DNA of 64,000 bases from Sva-07 sp963715825 (GTDB taxonomy: Bacteria > Actinomycetota > Acidimicrobiia > Acidimicrobiales > Ilumatobacteraceae): positions 21,685-85,684 of the forward strand of contig CAVQSI010000017.1 in assembly GCA_963715825.1 (NCBI GenBank). Direction: 5' to 3'. The notes under the pieces are model-generated. The model saw only the letters and a program-made list of their open reading frames with translations. It searched no databases and was not told where the DNA came from. Below, one piece after another: positions 25,193 to 34,641 of the stretch (its first letter is position 1; each line of letters opens with the position of its first letter). The position numbers were made by a program, and so were the translations under genes.

Positions 25193-26679
25193 CGACGAAT
25201 CCTCGGGTCGAGATAGGCGTACAGGATGTCGGCGACAGCGTTCATGAAGATGATCACGATCGAGGTGACCAGCAAGAAGCCCATCACCGGATAGGGGTCG
25301 ACGTTGTTGAGTCCTTCGAGGAACAGCGAGCCCATGCCCTTCCAGGCGAAGACTCGCTCGGTGATGATCGCGCCTTCGATGATGCCGGCGATGCTGATCG
25401 TGATCACGGTCGTGACCGGGATGAGCGCCGTGCGGAAGGCGTGCCGCATGATCACCTGGGTGCCGGGAAGGCCCTTGGCCTTGGCGGTTCGGACGTAATC
25501 GGACTTGAGCGTCTCGAGCATCGACGAGCGGGTGAAGCGCATGAACGTCGCGAAGCCGATCAGTGCCAACGTGATCGACGGCAGGACCTGGTGACCGGCG
25601 TAGTCGATCATCCGCTCCCAGAACGGACCGGTGAGGTTGGGGCTCTGCGGCCCGATCGTGGCGATCGTGCGTCCGGGACCCCACGCAGAGATGAACTGAT
25701 CGAACACGACGACGAGGCCGACACCGATGGTCGTCCACATGCCGGCGCTCACCGCAGCGCGGCGGTCGATCTCGCCGCCGACGATCGAACCGACTCCGGC
25801 ACCGGTCGCCAGGGACAAGAATGTCAGCAGCAGCAGCTGGCCCCAGGTCGGATCCTCGATCCACGAGCTGAAGACCAGCGAGCCGACCACGCCGACGAGT
25901 GCGGTGATCAGACCAGCGGCGAGCACCCGGCGGTTCTCGAGCGGGGCGAACAACGCCGCCGACCCGACTCCGATCAGCGCTGCGAACACCACGAGCACCG
26001 GCAGGGACAGCCCGGGGTTGAGCAGCCAATCGGTGGCCTCGATGATCGAGAGCACGACAAGGAAGACGACACCCGTCGCCGCGGCGATCAGCGCACATCG
26101 CCGTCGGGTGCCTTGGACGATGCCATAGGCGAAGAGCGCGGGAATCAGACTGAGCAGGATGATCCCGGTGACGGAGAGCCCCGGGGCTTCGAGGAAGTCG
26201 TTGAAGCGGATGGCGCCGAACTCCTTGAGCAGCACGGCCAGCCAGAAGACGGGGAGCGAGTAGAAGAGGAAGGCGGCGAACGTCGAGGAGTAGTCGATGA
26301 TGCTGTACTGACGAACCGCCGTGATGATCCCGACCAGGATGCCGAGGATGATCGACAGCAGCGAGGCGAGCAGCACCAGCCGGAACGTGGTGGTGACGGC
26401 GTCGCCGAGGAGAGCGGAGACGTCCTGCCCCTCACGGTTCTGGCCGAAGTCACCGCGGAGGATGCCGCTCAGCCAGTCGACGTAACGTTCGAAGAACCCC
26501 TGGTCGAGATTGAGGCGCTGGCGGCGGGCTGCGATCAGCTGGTCGACGTTGGGGTTGGTCGACTGGCGCAGATCGGCCAGGGGGTCACCGGAGATGGTGA
26601 CCAGGAAGAACATGACGAACGACGACGCAAGCAGGATCGGGATGGCGACCAACATGCGGCGAACGATGAAGAAGAACAT
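25189..26679 (-). CDS. oppB: Oligopeptide-type ABC transporter permease (OppB-like) with a large membrane insertion
   Basis: 496 residues, against ~310-340 for typical OppB. The N-terminal helix, DFGQNREGQDVSALLGDAV and TFRLVLLASLLSIILGILVG are canonical, as are the C-terminal EAA loop (YVRTAKAKGLPGTQVIMRHA) and GAIITERVFAWKGMG. Between residues ~175 and ~330 lies an extra stretch with about six hydrophobic helices (e.g. CALIAAATGVVFLVVLSII, RVLAAGLITALVGVVGSLVF). The ATG at 26679 has no good Shine-Dalgarno. It is 89 bases after oppA, with a strong hairpin between. Confidence 0.88.
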   Translation of the reverse strand: MFFFIVRRMLVAIPILLASSFVMFFLVTISGDPLADLRQSTNPNVDQLIAARRQRLNLDQGFFERYVDWLSGILRGDFGQNREGQDVSALLGDAVTTTFRLVLLASLLSIILGILVGIITAVRQYSIIDYSSTFAAFLFYSLPVFWLAVLLKEFGAIRFNDFLEAPGLSVTGIILLSLIPALFAYGIVQGTRRRCALIAAATGVVFLVVLSIIEATDWLLNPGLSLPVLVVFAALIGVGSAALFAPLENRRVLAAGLITALVGVVGSLVFSSWIEDPTWGQLLLLTFLSLATGAGVGSIVGGEIDRRAAVSAGMWTTIGVGLVVVFDQFISAWGPGRTIATIGPQSPNLTGPFWERMIDYAGHQVLPSITLALIGFATFMRFTRSSMLETLKSDYVRTAKAKGLPGTQVIMRHAFRTALIPVTTVITISIAGIIEGAIITERVFAWKGMGSLFLEGLNNVDPYPVMGFLLVTSIVIIFMNAVADILYAYLDPRIRR

Positions 26680-26701
26680 AAGCGAGGTGCTGAAACGAAG
26701 A

Positions 26702-26731
26702 GGGTGCGCCGGGCCGGAGCCCGGCGCACCC
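26702..26731 (-). terminator. Perfect 13-bp hairpin between oppA and oppB
   Basis: GGGTGCGCCGGGC (26702-26714), loop CGGA, GCCCGGCGCACCC (26719-26731): all 13 bases pair. No T-run follows on either strand. As it stands between the binding-protein gene and the permease genes of one operon, it probably lowers read-through or protects the oppA message end, giving more binding protein than permease. Confidence 0.75.
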
Positions 26732-26768
26732 ACTTCACGGTAGTCGGGTCAGCGTGACCCGTACCTGA

Positions 26769-28620
26769 TCAGGACAGCTGCCAAGAAGCAGCGTTCCAGG
26801 TGAGCCCGTTCTGCGACGGGTTGTAGATGATGTTGCCGGCGTTGTCGCTGTAGGCGACGACACCCGGGAAGCTGAACACCGGGATGGTGGCCAGGTTCTC
26901 CCAGAGGATCGTGTCGATCTGGTTGGCCAGTTCGGTCTGAGCCTCCGGATCCGGGGTGACGAGCAGCTCGGCGAGGAGCGGCTCCATCTCCGGAATGTCG
27001 ATGTTGCCGACGTTGTTGCCGGCACCCAGCTGGTAGGTCGACACAGCGCCACTCTTCAGCGGGCTGCCCGCCCAAGCGAACATCGCGATGTCCCAGTCAC
27101 CAGCGGCCAGCTCGACGTCGAAGAACGTCTCGGAGCCGGCGTCCTGGATGTCGAAGCCGATCTGGTTGCAGCTCTCGATGGTGAGAGCGACCTGGTCGGT
27201 ACGACGCTGGTTGCCACCGTTGTCGAACCAACCGAGGCGCACCGGAACGGGCTGAGCGATGCCGGAAGCATCGAGCAGCGCCTGAGCGGCCTCGAGGTCG
27301 AGCTCGGAGACGCCACCAGAGTTGTCCTGGTAGCCCTCCTCGAACGGCTGGATCCAACGGTTGTTCAGCACTTCGGCTTCCGGGTTCACCGGCTGGATGA
27401 GCGCTTCGACGATCTGCTGGCGCGGGAGGCACTTCGCGAAGGCCTCACGAACCTGGATGTCGCTCCAGATCTCGCTGTTGAAGTTGAAGTCGAAGTGCTC
27501 CCAGATGTACTGGTTGCCGGTCTCGACGACGACACCATCGGTTGCCGTCGAGCTGACCGATGAGGTCGACGCTCGGCTGGGGGTCCATGGCGTTGATCTC
27601 ACCGTTGGCGAGAGCCTGCGCCTGAGCCTCCTCCGCGATGATGCGGATGACGACCGGGCCTTCGGCCGGGGTGCCCCAGTAGGCCTCGTTCGGAACGAGC
27701 GTGACGCTGGAGCCCGCTTCCCATGAACCGAGGGCGAACTTGCCACCGGAGAGCATGGTGTCGGGGTTGATCTCGCCCGGGTTCACCGTGTAGAGCGTGT
27801 TGTACGTCTCGGCGATGGCCGTGATGGCCTCGATGTCGTCGGCCTCGAACGCAGCGAGGAGATCCTCGACGCCCGATTCGCGCTCGATCACGTGGGCCGG
27901 GATCTGGCCGCCGAAGACGGACTGCCAGTCAGCGAACGGCTCGGCGTAGGTGACCGTGATGGTCTTGCCGTCCTCGGAGCATGCCGGCGCGCCGTCCATC
28001 TGGTCGTAGCCGGTCGTGCCGACCAGGTCGAAGAGGAACACTTCGGCCTCGGTCTCTTCGTCGATGACCGGCTCGCCGGCATCGTCGAGCTGGAAGTACA
28101 GGCCGTTGTTGGCGTAGTACTGCAGCAGGAAGTCGTCACAGTCGATCGGTTCGCCGTCGGACCACACCGCATCGGCGTTGACGACGTACTCGATGGTGAG
28201 CGGGTCTTCGCTGACGATCTCGACGGAGTCCATCAGCTCGGTGTCGAGCTCGAGGGCGCCCGTGGGACCAGCAAAGCTGTACGGGTTCGGCTGCACCTGG
28301 TTGAGCACGATGGTGTTCTTCACCGAGTTGCTGGTGCCGAGGTTGTTGTTGTAGTTGCTGAACTCCTGGGCGTTGCCGTAGGCAATGCCCTCGATCGTTG
28401 CTCCTCCGTCGCCCTCCCCGGCGTCGGTGGTGTCCTCGGTGGTGTCCTCGGTCATGTCATCGGTCGTGTCGGGAGCGTCCGTGGCGTCGGGCGCCTCGGT
28501 GGTGTCGCCGCCGGTGTCGCCGCTGTCGCCGCTGTCGTCATCGCTGCCACAGGCTGCGAAGACCAGCGCCGACGCTGCGACGAGTGCAAGGGCCGAGCGG
28601 CCCCGTCGTGTCGTGTTCAC
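26769..28620 (-). CDS. oppA: Oligopeptide-binding lipoprotein (OppA-like, SBP_bac_5), frameshifted
   Basis: About 617 codons in two frames. The first (28620 to ~27550) has a lipoprotein signal (LALVAASALVFAAC), a Gly/Asp/Thr-rich spacer, and family 5 binding-protein motifs (ADAVWSDGEPIDCDDF, SWEAGSSVTLVPNEAYWG). The second (~27550 to 26769) continues it without loss (ETGNQYIWEHFDFNF, IQVREAFAKCLPRQQIVEAL, ELANQIDTILWENLATIPVF). The switch needs one extra base near 27545-27555. All other parts look intact and the operon is complete, so a sequencing error or recent mutation is likely. It delivers peptides or similar ligands to OppBCDF. Confidence 0.85.
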
Positions 28621-28717
28621 GTGGTTGTCCTCCTGGATGGGGTACAGAAACGGGAGGTGTGTGGGATGCCGCAGGAACCGCCTGATCCGGATTGTCCGGG
28701 CCAGCGTTCGACCACAA

Positions 28718-28754
28718 CGAGCGGCTTCTTCCCCTCCCTGGTGAAAGAAGCTCG
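28718..28754. terminator. Hairpin between tpiA and oppA
   Basis: CGAGCGGCTTCTT and AAAGAAGCTCG can pair with a two-base bulge around a 13-base loop. It lies ~95 bases beyond the tpiA stop and ~100 bases upstream of oppA; it could end the gap-pgk-tpiA message. The 228-base interval must also hold the opp promoter. Confidence 0.4.
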
Positions 28755-28848
28755 CATGACCATAGCAGTGGCCGTTACCGAGTGGTAGGCGACCGTGTTT
28801 CCCCTGTGTGAAAAGTCAAACTGGCGACAGCCCCCTGTCAGGTCGCCG

Positions 28849-29622
28849 TCAGGAACCGAACTGGACGATCTTGGCGAACTCGTCGGGATCGAGACTGGCG
28901 CCGCCGACGAGGGCGCCGTCGATGTCGGGTTGTGCCATCAGCTCGGTGGCGTTGGCGCCCTTGACCGATCCGCCGTACTGGATGCGCACGGCGTCAGCCG
29001 TCGCGTCGTCGGTGAGCTCGCGAAGCTTGCCGCGGATCGCCGCGCACACGGCCTGCGCGTCATCGGCGGTCGCGGTCTTGCCGGTGCCGATCGCCCAGAT
29101 CGGCTCGTACGCGATCACGAGCGACGCGATCTGCTCGTTCGTTCGCCCGGCGAGGCCCGCCTCGATCTGGCCCAGCACCTTCGACTCGGTCTCGCCGGCT
29201 TCGCGCTCCTCCAACGTCTCGCCACAGCACATGATCGGGATCATCCCGTGCGCCTGGATCGCTGCCACCTTCTTGTTGACCATCTCGTCGGTCTCGCCGA
29301 AGATCTCGCGACGCTCGGAGTGCCCCACGATGACATAGACGACGTTCAGCTTCTCCAGGAATGCCGGCGACACCTCGCCGGTGAACGCACCGGTGTCCTC
29401 CCAGTGGCAGTGCTGCGCGCCGAGGTGGAAGTCGAAGTCCTCGGTTTCGATCACCGTCTGGATGCTGCGGATGTCGGTGAACGGCGGATGGATGCTGATG
29501 TCGACATCTGCCAACGTGTCCTTGGGAACCAGGTAGTGCAGCTTCTGGACGGTCTGGATCGCCTCGAAGTGGTTGAGGTTCATCTTCCAGTTGCCCGAGA
29601 TCAGTGGACGTCGTGTGGTCAT
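28849..29622 (-). CDS. tpiA: Triose-phosphate isomerase
   Basis: 257 residues. Substrate and catalytic residues are visible: Asn/Lys in SGNWKMN, His in VIVGHSERREIFGE, Glu in IAYEPIWAIGTGKTA and the phosphate-binding GGSV and GALVGGASL. It interconverts dihydroxyacetone phosphate and glyceraldehyde 3-phosphate. The ATG overlaps the pgk stop (ATGA). Last gene of the glycolytic operon here. Confidence 0.97.
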   Translation of the reverse strand: MTTRRPLISGNWKMNLNHFEAIQTVQKLHYLVPKDTLADVDISIHPPFTDIRSIQTVIETEDFDFHLGAQHCHWEDTGAFTGEVSPAFLEKLNVVYVIVGHSERREIFGETDEMVNKKVAAIQAHGMIPIMCCGETLEEREAGETESKVLGQIEAGLAGRTNEQIASLVIAYEPIWAIGTGKTATADDAQAVCAAIRGKLRELTDDATADAVRIQYGGSVKGANATELMAQPDIDGALVGGASLDPDEFAKIVQFGS

Positions 29623-30755
29623 GAGGTTCCGTTCATTCCGTTGCGGAGGGCATCGAGGCCCGGCAGATCGCCGTTCTCGAGCAGTTCGAGGCTGGCGCCG
29701 CCGCCGGTGGACACGTGGTCGACCTCGTCGTCGAGGCGGAACTGGGCGAGCGCCGCCGCGGAGTCGCCACCACCGACGACCGTGAAGGCCTTCGTGTCGG
29801 CCATTGCCTGCGCAACGGTGCGGGTACCGGACTCGAAGCGCTCGTCTTCGAACATGCCCATCGGGCCGTTCCAGAAGACCATTCGTGCGTCCATGATCAC
29901 GTCGGTGAACGCTGCCGCCGAGCCCGGGCCGATGTCGAAGCCCTTTGCGCCGTCGGGGAGTCGGGTACCGAACGTGGCGTACTCGCCGTCGGCCGTCGTG
30001 CCCGTGATGTCGTCGGGCAGGTGGATGGTCTTGCCCTTGGCGCCGGCGTCGGCGAGCAGCCGCCTGCACGTGTCGACCTGGTCGGGCTCGAACAGCGAGT
30101 CGCCGATCGGTTTGCCCTGGGCCGCGAAGAACGTGAAGCACATCGCCCCGCCGATCACGAGCGAGTCGACGACGTCGAGCAGCGCTTCGACCACGCCGAG
30201 CTTGTCGGAGATCTTGGCGCCGCCGAGCACGGCGACGAACGGGTGCTTCGGCGTGTTGCGCAGGCCGAGGAGGACCTCGACCTCCTTCTGGAGCAGGCGT
30301 CCCATCGCCGACGGGACGAACTGCGGCGGCCCGACGATGGAGGCGTGCGCTCGGTGCGAGGCACCGAATGCGTCGTTCACGTAGCCGTCGATGCCGTCGA
30401 CGAGCGTGGCGACGAAGGCCGGGTCGTTGGCGGTCTCGCCCGGATCGAAGCGCAGGTTCTCCAGCAGTTCGACACCGGGGGCGAGCTCGGCGAGGCGGGC
30501 GCGCACCGGGTCCATCGAGTACTTCGGGTCCGGTGCACCCTTCGGACGGCCGAGATGGCTGGCCGTCACGACAGTTGCGCCGCGCTCGGTGAGCCATTCG
30601 ATCGTCGGCAGTGCCGCTCGGATCCGAAAGTCGTCGACGATCGCACCGTCGTCGAGCGGGACGTTGAAGTCGGTGCGCACGAGGATCCGCTTGCCGTCGA
30701 GGCCCCCGAGCGCCGTCTCCAGATCCTCCAACGTCGGGATGGAGGTGTCGCTCAT
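29619..30755 (-). CDS. pgk: Phosphoglycerate kinase
   Basis: 378 residues. RTDFNVPLDDG near the N-terminus, SHLGRPKGAPDPKYSM, the hinge GGAKISDKLGV and the nucleotide-binding VVGGGDSAAALAQF are all present. It makes ATP from 1,3-bisphosphoglycerate. The start ATG lies five bases after the gap stop. The open frame continues upstream inside gap, but the family N-terminus begins at this ATG (MSDTSIPTLEDL). Confidence 0.97.
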   Translation of the reverse strand: MSDTSIPTLEDLETALGGLDGKRILVRTDFNVPLDDGAIVDDFRIRAALPTIEWLTERGATVVTASHLGRPKGAPDPKYSMDPVRARLAELAPGVELLENLRFDPGETANDPAFVATLVDGIDGYVNDAFGASHRAHASIVGPPQFVPSAMGRLLQKEVEVLLGLRNTPKHPFVAVLGGAKISDKLGVVEALLDVVDSLVIGGAMCFTFFAAQGKPIGDSLFEPDQVDTCRRLLADAGAKGKTIHLPDDITGTTADGEYATFGTRLPDGAKGFDIGPGSAAAFTDVIMDARMVFWNGPMGMFEDERFESGTRTVAQAMADTKAFTVVGGGDSAAALAQFRLDDEVDHVSTGGGASLELLENGDLPGLDALRNGMNGTS

Positions 30756-30760
30756 GGCGC

Positions 30761-31771
30761 TCAGCGCTTGACCTTGGCGCCGGTGAACAGCGTCAGGTCG
30801 ACGAGGCGGTTCGAGTAGCCCCATTCGTTGTCGTACCAGCCGTTGATCTTCACCATCTTGCCCATGCTCATCGTGAGCCCGGCGTCGAAGACGCACGAGT
30901 GCGGATCGGTGACGATGTCGCTCGACACGATCGGGTCCTCGGTGTACTTGAGGATCCCCTTCAGTGCCTTCTTGCTCGCCGCCTCGAACGCCGCGTTGAT
31001 CTCCTCGACGCTGGCGGCCTTCTTCAGGTTGACGGTGAAGTCGGTGAGCGAGCCGGTCGGCGTGGGCACACGCAGGGCCGTGCCGTCGAGCTTGCCCTTC
31101 ATCGACTGCATCACGAGCGACGTTGCGCGAGCAGCGCCGGTGGACGTCGGCACGATGTTGATGGCCGCGCCACGGGCACGGCGCAGGTCGCTGTGCGGAC
31201 CGTCGACGAGGTTCTGATCGCCGGTGTAGGAGTGGATGGTGGTCATCAGGCCCTGCTCGACACCGAATGCATCGTCGAGCACCTTGACCATCGGCACGAA
31301 GCAGTTCGTGGTGCAACTGGCGTTCGAGATCACCTTGTGCTGGCTGATCCGGAAGTCCTTGTGGTTGACGCCGTACACGATGGTGATGTCGGCGTTCGAG
31401 GCCGGGGCCGACACGATGACGAGCGGCGCGCCGCCGTCGAGGTGGGCGCTGGCGGCCTCACGGCTGTTGAAGAAGCCGGTCGACTCGACGACGACGTCGA
31501 CGCCGAGGTCGCCCCACGGGAGGTCGGCGGGGTTGCGCTCGCTGAGGACCTTGAGCGTGTCGCCGCCTGCCTTGATGCTCGACTTGGTCGAGGTCACCTT
31601 CGACGGGTACCGGCCGAGTACCGAGTCGTACTGCAGCAGGTGCGCCATCGTGTCGATCGAGCCGAGGTCGTTCACCGCCACGAAATCGATGTCGGCGCCG
31701 CTCGCTTTGGCGGCGCGGAAGAAGTTGCGGCCGATGCGTCCGAAACCGTTGATGCCGACGCGGATCGTCAT
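30761..31771 (-). CDS. gap: Glyceraldehyde-3-phosphate dehydrogenase, type I
   Basis: 336 residues. NAD-binding VGINGFGRIGRNFFRA, the catalytic Cys in SNASCTTNCF, the His in TTIHSYTGDQ and the phosphate-site RARGAAINIVPTSTGAA. AGGAGG precedes the ATG. It heads the gap-pgk-tpiA operon; only 107 bases separate it from rapZ, where whiA and yvcK lie in many actinobacteria. Confidence 0.97.
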   Translation of the reverse strand: MTIRVGINGFGRIGRNFFRAAKASGADIDFVAVNDLGSIDTMAHLLQYDSVLGRYPSKVTSTKSSIKAGGDTLKVLSERNPADLPWGDLGVDVVVESTGFFNSREAASAHLDGGAPLVIVSAPASNADITIVYGVNHKDFRISQHKVISNASCTTNCFVPMVKVLDDAFGVEQGLMTTIHSYTGDQNLVDGPHSDLRRARGAAINIVPTSTGAARATSLVMQSMKGKLDGTALRVPTPTGSLTDFTVNLKKAASVEEINAAFEAASKKALKGILKYTEDPIVSSDIVTDPHSCVFDAGLTMSMGKMVKINGWYDNEWGYSNRLVDLTLFTGAKVKR

Positions 31772-31878
31772 GACTGGGTGCCTCCTGGCGTAAGGGGTGT
31801 GAACGTCGATGTCCGCCCCTCACTGTAGTTCCCCAGCGTCGCGGGCTCGGAAACGTCGAGGTCGACGCACCGAATCGG

Positions 31879-32724
31879 TCAGCGCGAGACGTCGCGATGG
31901 GCGGCGCGAACCGCTACGCCGCGCTGGCGCAGGCGGGCGGCGAGTTCCTCGGCGACCGCGACCGAGCGGTGCCGACCGCCGGTGCATCCGAGCGCAACGG
32001 TGAGGTACGTGCGTCCCTCGGCCTGGTACTGCGGCACGAGGCTGGCCAGCAGTTCGTCGAACTGATCGACGAACGCGGAACCGACCGCGGTTTCGAGCAC
32101 GAAGTCGCGCACCTTCGGGTCGTGCCCCGTGAGCGGGCGCAGGGTGTCCTCCCAGTGCGGATTGGGGAGGAAACGCAGGTCCATCACGATGTCGGCGTCG
32201 AGCGGGAGACCATGCTTGAACCCGAAACTCTCCACCGCGACCTGGAGTCGTGAGCCGCTCGCCGTGTCGAAGGCGTGGTCGATCCGCTCCTTGAGTTGGT
32301 GGACGTTGAGATCGCTGGTGTCGATCACGAGGTCGGCGGCCGCGCGCACCGGTTCCAGCATCGAACGCTCCAGCTCGATCGACTCGACGAGACCGTCGGT
32401 GTCGTCGGCGAGCGGGTGGCGCCGACGGGTGGCGTCGTAGCGGCGCACCAATTCGGGGGTCGACGCGTCGAGGAACACCATCTTGACGTCATGACCCTCG
32501 GCGCGGAGCTCGCCGACCTTGGTGAGCACTTCGGCGTGTTGGCGTCCGGCGACGAGCGCGAGGCGTTCGATGTCGCTGGTGGGCTTGGCCGCGAGTTCCA
32601 CGATCGTGCCGATCAACGCGGTCGGCAGGTTGTCGACCACGAACCAGCCGAGGTCCTCCAACACGTCGGCAACCCCGGATCGGCCGGCGCCGGAGAGCCC
32701 GGTGATCAGCACGATGTCGGCCAC
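31879..32724 (-). CDS. rapZ: RapZ (YvcJ) family nucleotide-binding RNase adapter protein
   Basis: 281 residues. Walker A is GLSGAGRS (Arg in place of the usual Lys, which is common in actinobacterial members), then ALEDLGWFVVDN-type VLEDLGWFVVDNLPTAL, MDLRFLPNPHWEDTLRPLTG and the C-terminal TVALGCTGGRHRSVAVAEEL. E. coli RapZ controls GlmZ turnover; in Gram-positives the role is less clear and tied to cell envelope or division. Commonly clustered with uvrC, yvcK and whiA. Confidence 0.94.
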   Translation of the reverse strand: MADIVLITGLSGAGRSGVADVLEDLGWFVVDNLPTALIGTIVELAAKPTSDIERLALVAGRQHAEVLTKVGELRAEGHDVKMVFLDASTPELVRRYDATRRRHPLADDTDGLVESIELERSMLEPVRAAADLVIDTSDLNVHQLKERIDHAFDTASGSRLQVAVESFGFKHGLPLDADIVMDLRFLPNPHWEDTLRPLTGHDPKVRDFVLETAVGSAFVDQFDELLASLVPQYQAEGRTYLTVALGCTGGRHRSVAVAEELAARLRQRGVAVRAAHRDVSR

Positions 32725-32788
32725 GCCGCCACCCTACCGACCCGCCCCGACCGCTCTCCGCCATCCCCATCCGCCACCACACAGCCAA

Positions 32789-32895
32789 CGCGATGAGCCA
32801 ACGGACCACGGGCGCCACCCCTCGCTCATCGCGGGCCACCGCACACCCAACGTGATGAGCCAACGGGCCGCCGGCGCCACCGCTCGCTCATCGCG
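32789..32895 (+). repeat. Palindromic repeat pair A (62-bp period)
   Basis: Two 39-base hairpins, GATGAG at 32792 to CTCATC at 32830, and GATGAG at 32854 to CTCATC at 32892; starts are 62 bases apart. Stem about GCGATGAGC/GCTCATCGC (the next base, C in GATGAGCC, is not matched by the right arm TCGCTCATC). Interiors of the two copies are similar (GGCGCCACC near the right arm). It lies between rapZ and a methyltransferase gene. Related pairs are at 49.8 and 52.3 kb. Confidence 0.85.
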
Positions 32896-32902
32896 AGTGG
32901 GC

Positions 32903-33670
32903 TCAGGTGAGGCGGAGGCGGAGGTAGAGCAGTCGCGGAATGGCTGCGGCCTCGGCGTATTCGAAGGCGCGGTCGAGGAACCCGTCGGGCGGAGCGGGCT
33001 CGACCATGCGTTGCAGCACGAGGCCGCGTTCGGCGAGCGCGTTGAGGTAGCGCGACAGCGGGCGGTGCACGAACCGGATGAACACGCCCTGTTCGACCTG
33101 CTCGATCGAGTCCTGTTCGACGAGGTACGGGCCGATGCGCCAGTACTGCTCAGGCGGGTCGACGGTGTGGTCGTCGATCCAGCCGCTGCCCGGCGTCTGC
33201 AGCAGCGGATGGTTGAGGAAGAACGAGAACTGCCCGCCGGGGCGCAGCACGCGGGCGACCTCGGCGATTGCTGCGTCGACGTCGTCGATGTGTTCGAACA
33301 CGAGACACGCCACCACGGCGTCGAACGACCCGTCGGCGAACGGCAGCTCGGCGGCCTCGGATCGGGCGAACACCGCTCCCCCGCCACGCTCGTGCGCCAC
33401 CCGGATCTGGTTCCACGTCGGATCGACGCCCGCCACTCGAGATCCCGCCGCGGCCAGCAGGCGGCTGATCTGCCCGTCGCCGCAGCCGAGGTCGAGCACC
33501 CGATCGAACCCGTCGAGTTCCGCGGCGGCCAGCGGGAGGATCTGCTCGACGTACTCGGGGTCGGCGCCCTCGGTGAAGCCCTCGATCCACCAGTCGGCGT
33601 GTGCCTCCCACAACTCGTGATCACGCGGTTCCGCCAGCCCAGGTCGGATCACTTCGGAGTCGCTGGTCAC
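32903..33670 (-). CDS. Class I SAM-dependent methyltransferase
   Basis: 255 residues from GTG 33670. Motif I VLDLGCGDGQISRLLAAAG, motif II VAGVDPTWNQI, then SEAAELPFADGSFDAVVACL and VARVLRPGGQFSFFLNHPLL. The C-terminal part (FIRFVHRPLSRYLNALAERG) belongs to the methyltransf_11 type with small-molecule substrates. It is divergent from an oxidoreductase gene with only 26 bases between starts. Confidence 0.87.
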   Translation of the reverse strand: MTSDSEVIRPGLAEPRDHELWEAHADWWIEGFTEGADPEYVEQILPLAAAELDGFDRVLDLGCGDGQISRLLAAAGSRVAGVDPTWNQIRVAHERGGGAVFARSEAAELPFADGSFDAVVACLVFEHIDDVDAAIAEVARVLRPGGQFSFFLNHPLLQTPGSGWIDDHTVDPPEQYWRIGPYLVEQDSIEQVEQGVFIRFVHRPLSRYLNALAERGLVLQRMVEPAPPDGFLDRAFEYAEAAAIPRLLYLRLRLT

Positions 33671-33696
33671 GGGGCCAGAGGTTACGGTCGGCGGTC

Positions 33697-34608
33697 ATGA
33701 AGTTCTCGATCTGGCCCAACCCCGAACGCCCACCCGCCGAGGTGCTCGACCTCGCCCGCATGGCCGACACCGAAGGCTGGCACTGCCTCTGGTACGCCGA
33801 CCACTACATGCCGAACTCGGGCAGCGAGGACGTGTTGCCCGGCGACGTGCACGAGTGCTGGGCGATGCTGCCCGCCATCGCGGCGGTCACCGAGCAGGTC
33901 CGGCTCGGGTCGCTCGTGGCGCCGACGTCGGTCCATCACCCCGCCGTGCTCGCCAATCGGGCGGCAACGATCGATCGGATCTCGAACGGACGCATGGTGC
34001 TCGGTATCGGCGCCGGCTGGCAGATCAACGAGCACCAGGCCTACGGCATCGAGCTGGAGGAACCCGCAACTCGCGTGAGCCGGTTCGAGGAGGCCATCCA
34101 GGTGATCCGGTCGCTGCTCAACGAGGACCGCACCGACTTCCAGGGCGACTTCTACGACATCACCGACGCCCCGGCGAACCCCAAGCCGGTGCAGTCGCCG
34201 CTGCCGATCCTGGTGGGCACCGGCAGCCCGCGCATGTTGCGCATCACCGCCACGCACGCCGACGAGTGGAACACGTGGGGCGCCCCCGAGATGGCGGGCG
34301 GCGCGCTCGACAAGTTCCACACCGCCTGCGAGCAGGTCGGGCGTGACCAGGCGACGATCTGGAAGTCGACCCAGGCGCTCGTGTTCGTCTCCGACGACGC
34401 CGACCTCGCGGCGAACATCAAGGGCGGCGACATGGGCCCCCGGTCGATCGTCGGGTCGAACGCCCAGCTGGTCGACGAGATCGGCAAGTACGACGAGCTG
34501 GGCTTCGACGAGCTGATCATCCCCGACTTCACGCTCGGGAACACGCCCGAGGAGCGCGCCGACCGGTATCGGATGCTGCAGGCCGACGTCATCTCGCAAC
34601 TCGCCTGA
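33697..34608 (+). CDS. LLM-class F420-dependent oxidoreductase
   Basis: 303 residues, full length. Typical elements are EGWHCLWYADHYM near residue 30, EQVRLGSLVAPTSVHHPAVL, IDRISNGRMVLGIGAGWQ, NEHQAYGIELEE and a C-terminal LGFDELIIPDFTLG. It belongs to the luciferase-like group using reduced F420 or FMN; substrate unknown. ATG at 33697 is the family start. Its transcript likely ends in the hairpin at 34611-34637. Confidence 0.9.
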   Translation: MKFSIWPNPERPPAEVLDLARMADTEGWHCLWYADHYMPNSGSEDVLPGDVHECWAMLPAIAAVTEQVRLGSLVAPTSVHHPAVLANRAATIDRISNGRMVLGIGAGWQINEHQAYGIELEEPATRVSRFEEAIQVIRSLLNEDRTDFQGDFYDITDAPANPKPVQSPLPILVGTGSPRMLRITATHADEWNTWGAPEMAGGALDKFHTACEQVGRDQATIWKSTQALVFVSDDADLAANIKGGDMGPRSIVGSNAQLVDEIGKYDELGFDELIIPDFTLGNTPEERADRYRMLQADVISQLA

Positions 34609-34610
34609 CC

Positions 34611-34637
34611 GGTTCCCCGAGCCGGGATCGGGGAACC
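34611..34637. terminator. Bidirectional terminator hairpin
   Basis: GGTTCCCCGA (34611-34620), loop GCCGGGA, TCGGGGAACC (34628-34637): a perfect 10-bp stem in the 33 bases between two converging genes. No T-run; typical for high-GC hairpin terminators. Confidence 0.8.
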
Positions 34638-34641
34638 ACCG

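Noticed and set aside
25135..26757. A 540-codon open frame on the plus strand
   Set aside because: It is exactly antisense to oppB and has the Glu/Arg/Asp-rich composition of a shadow frame; oppB has clear family motifs.
27540..27560. Programmed frameshifting in oppA
   Set aside because: No slippery heptamer or following stimulatory structure is evident, and binding proteins of this family are not known to use it; error or mutation is simpler.
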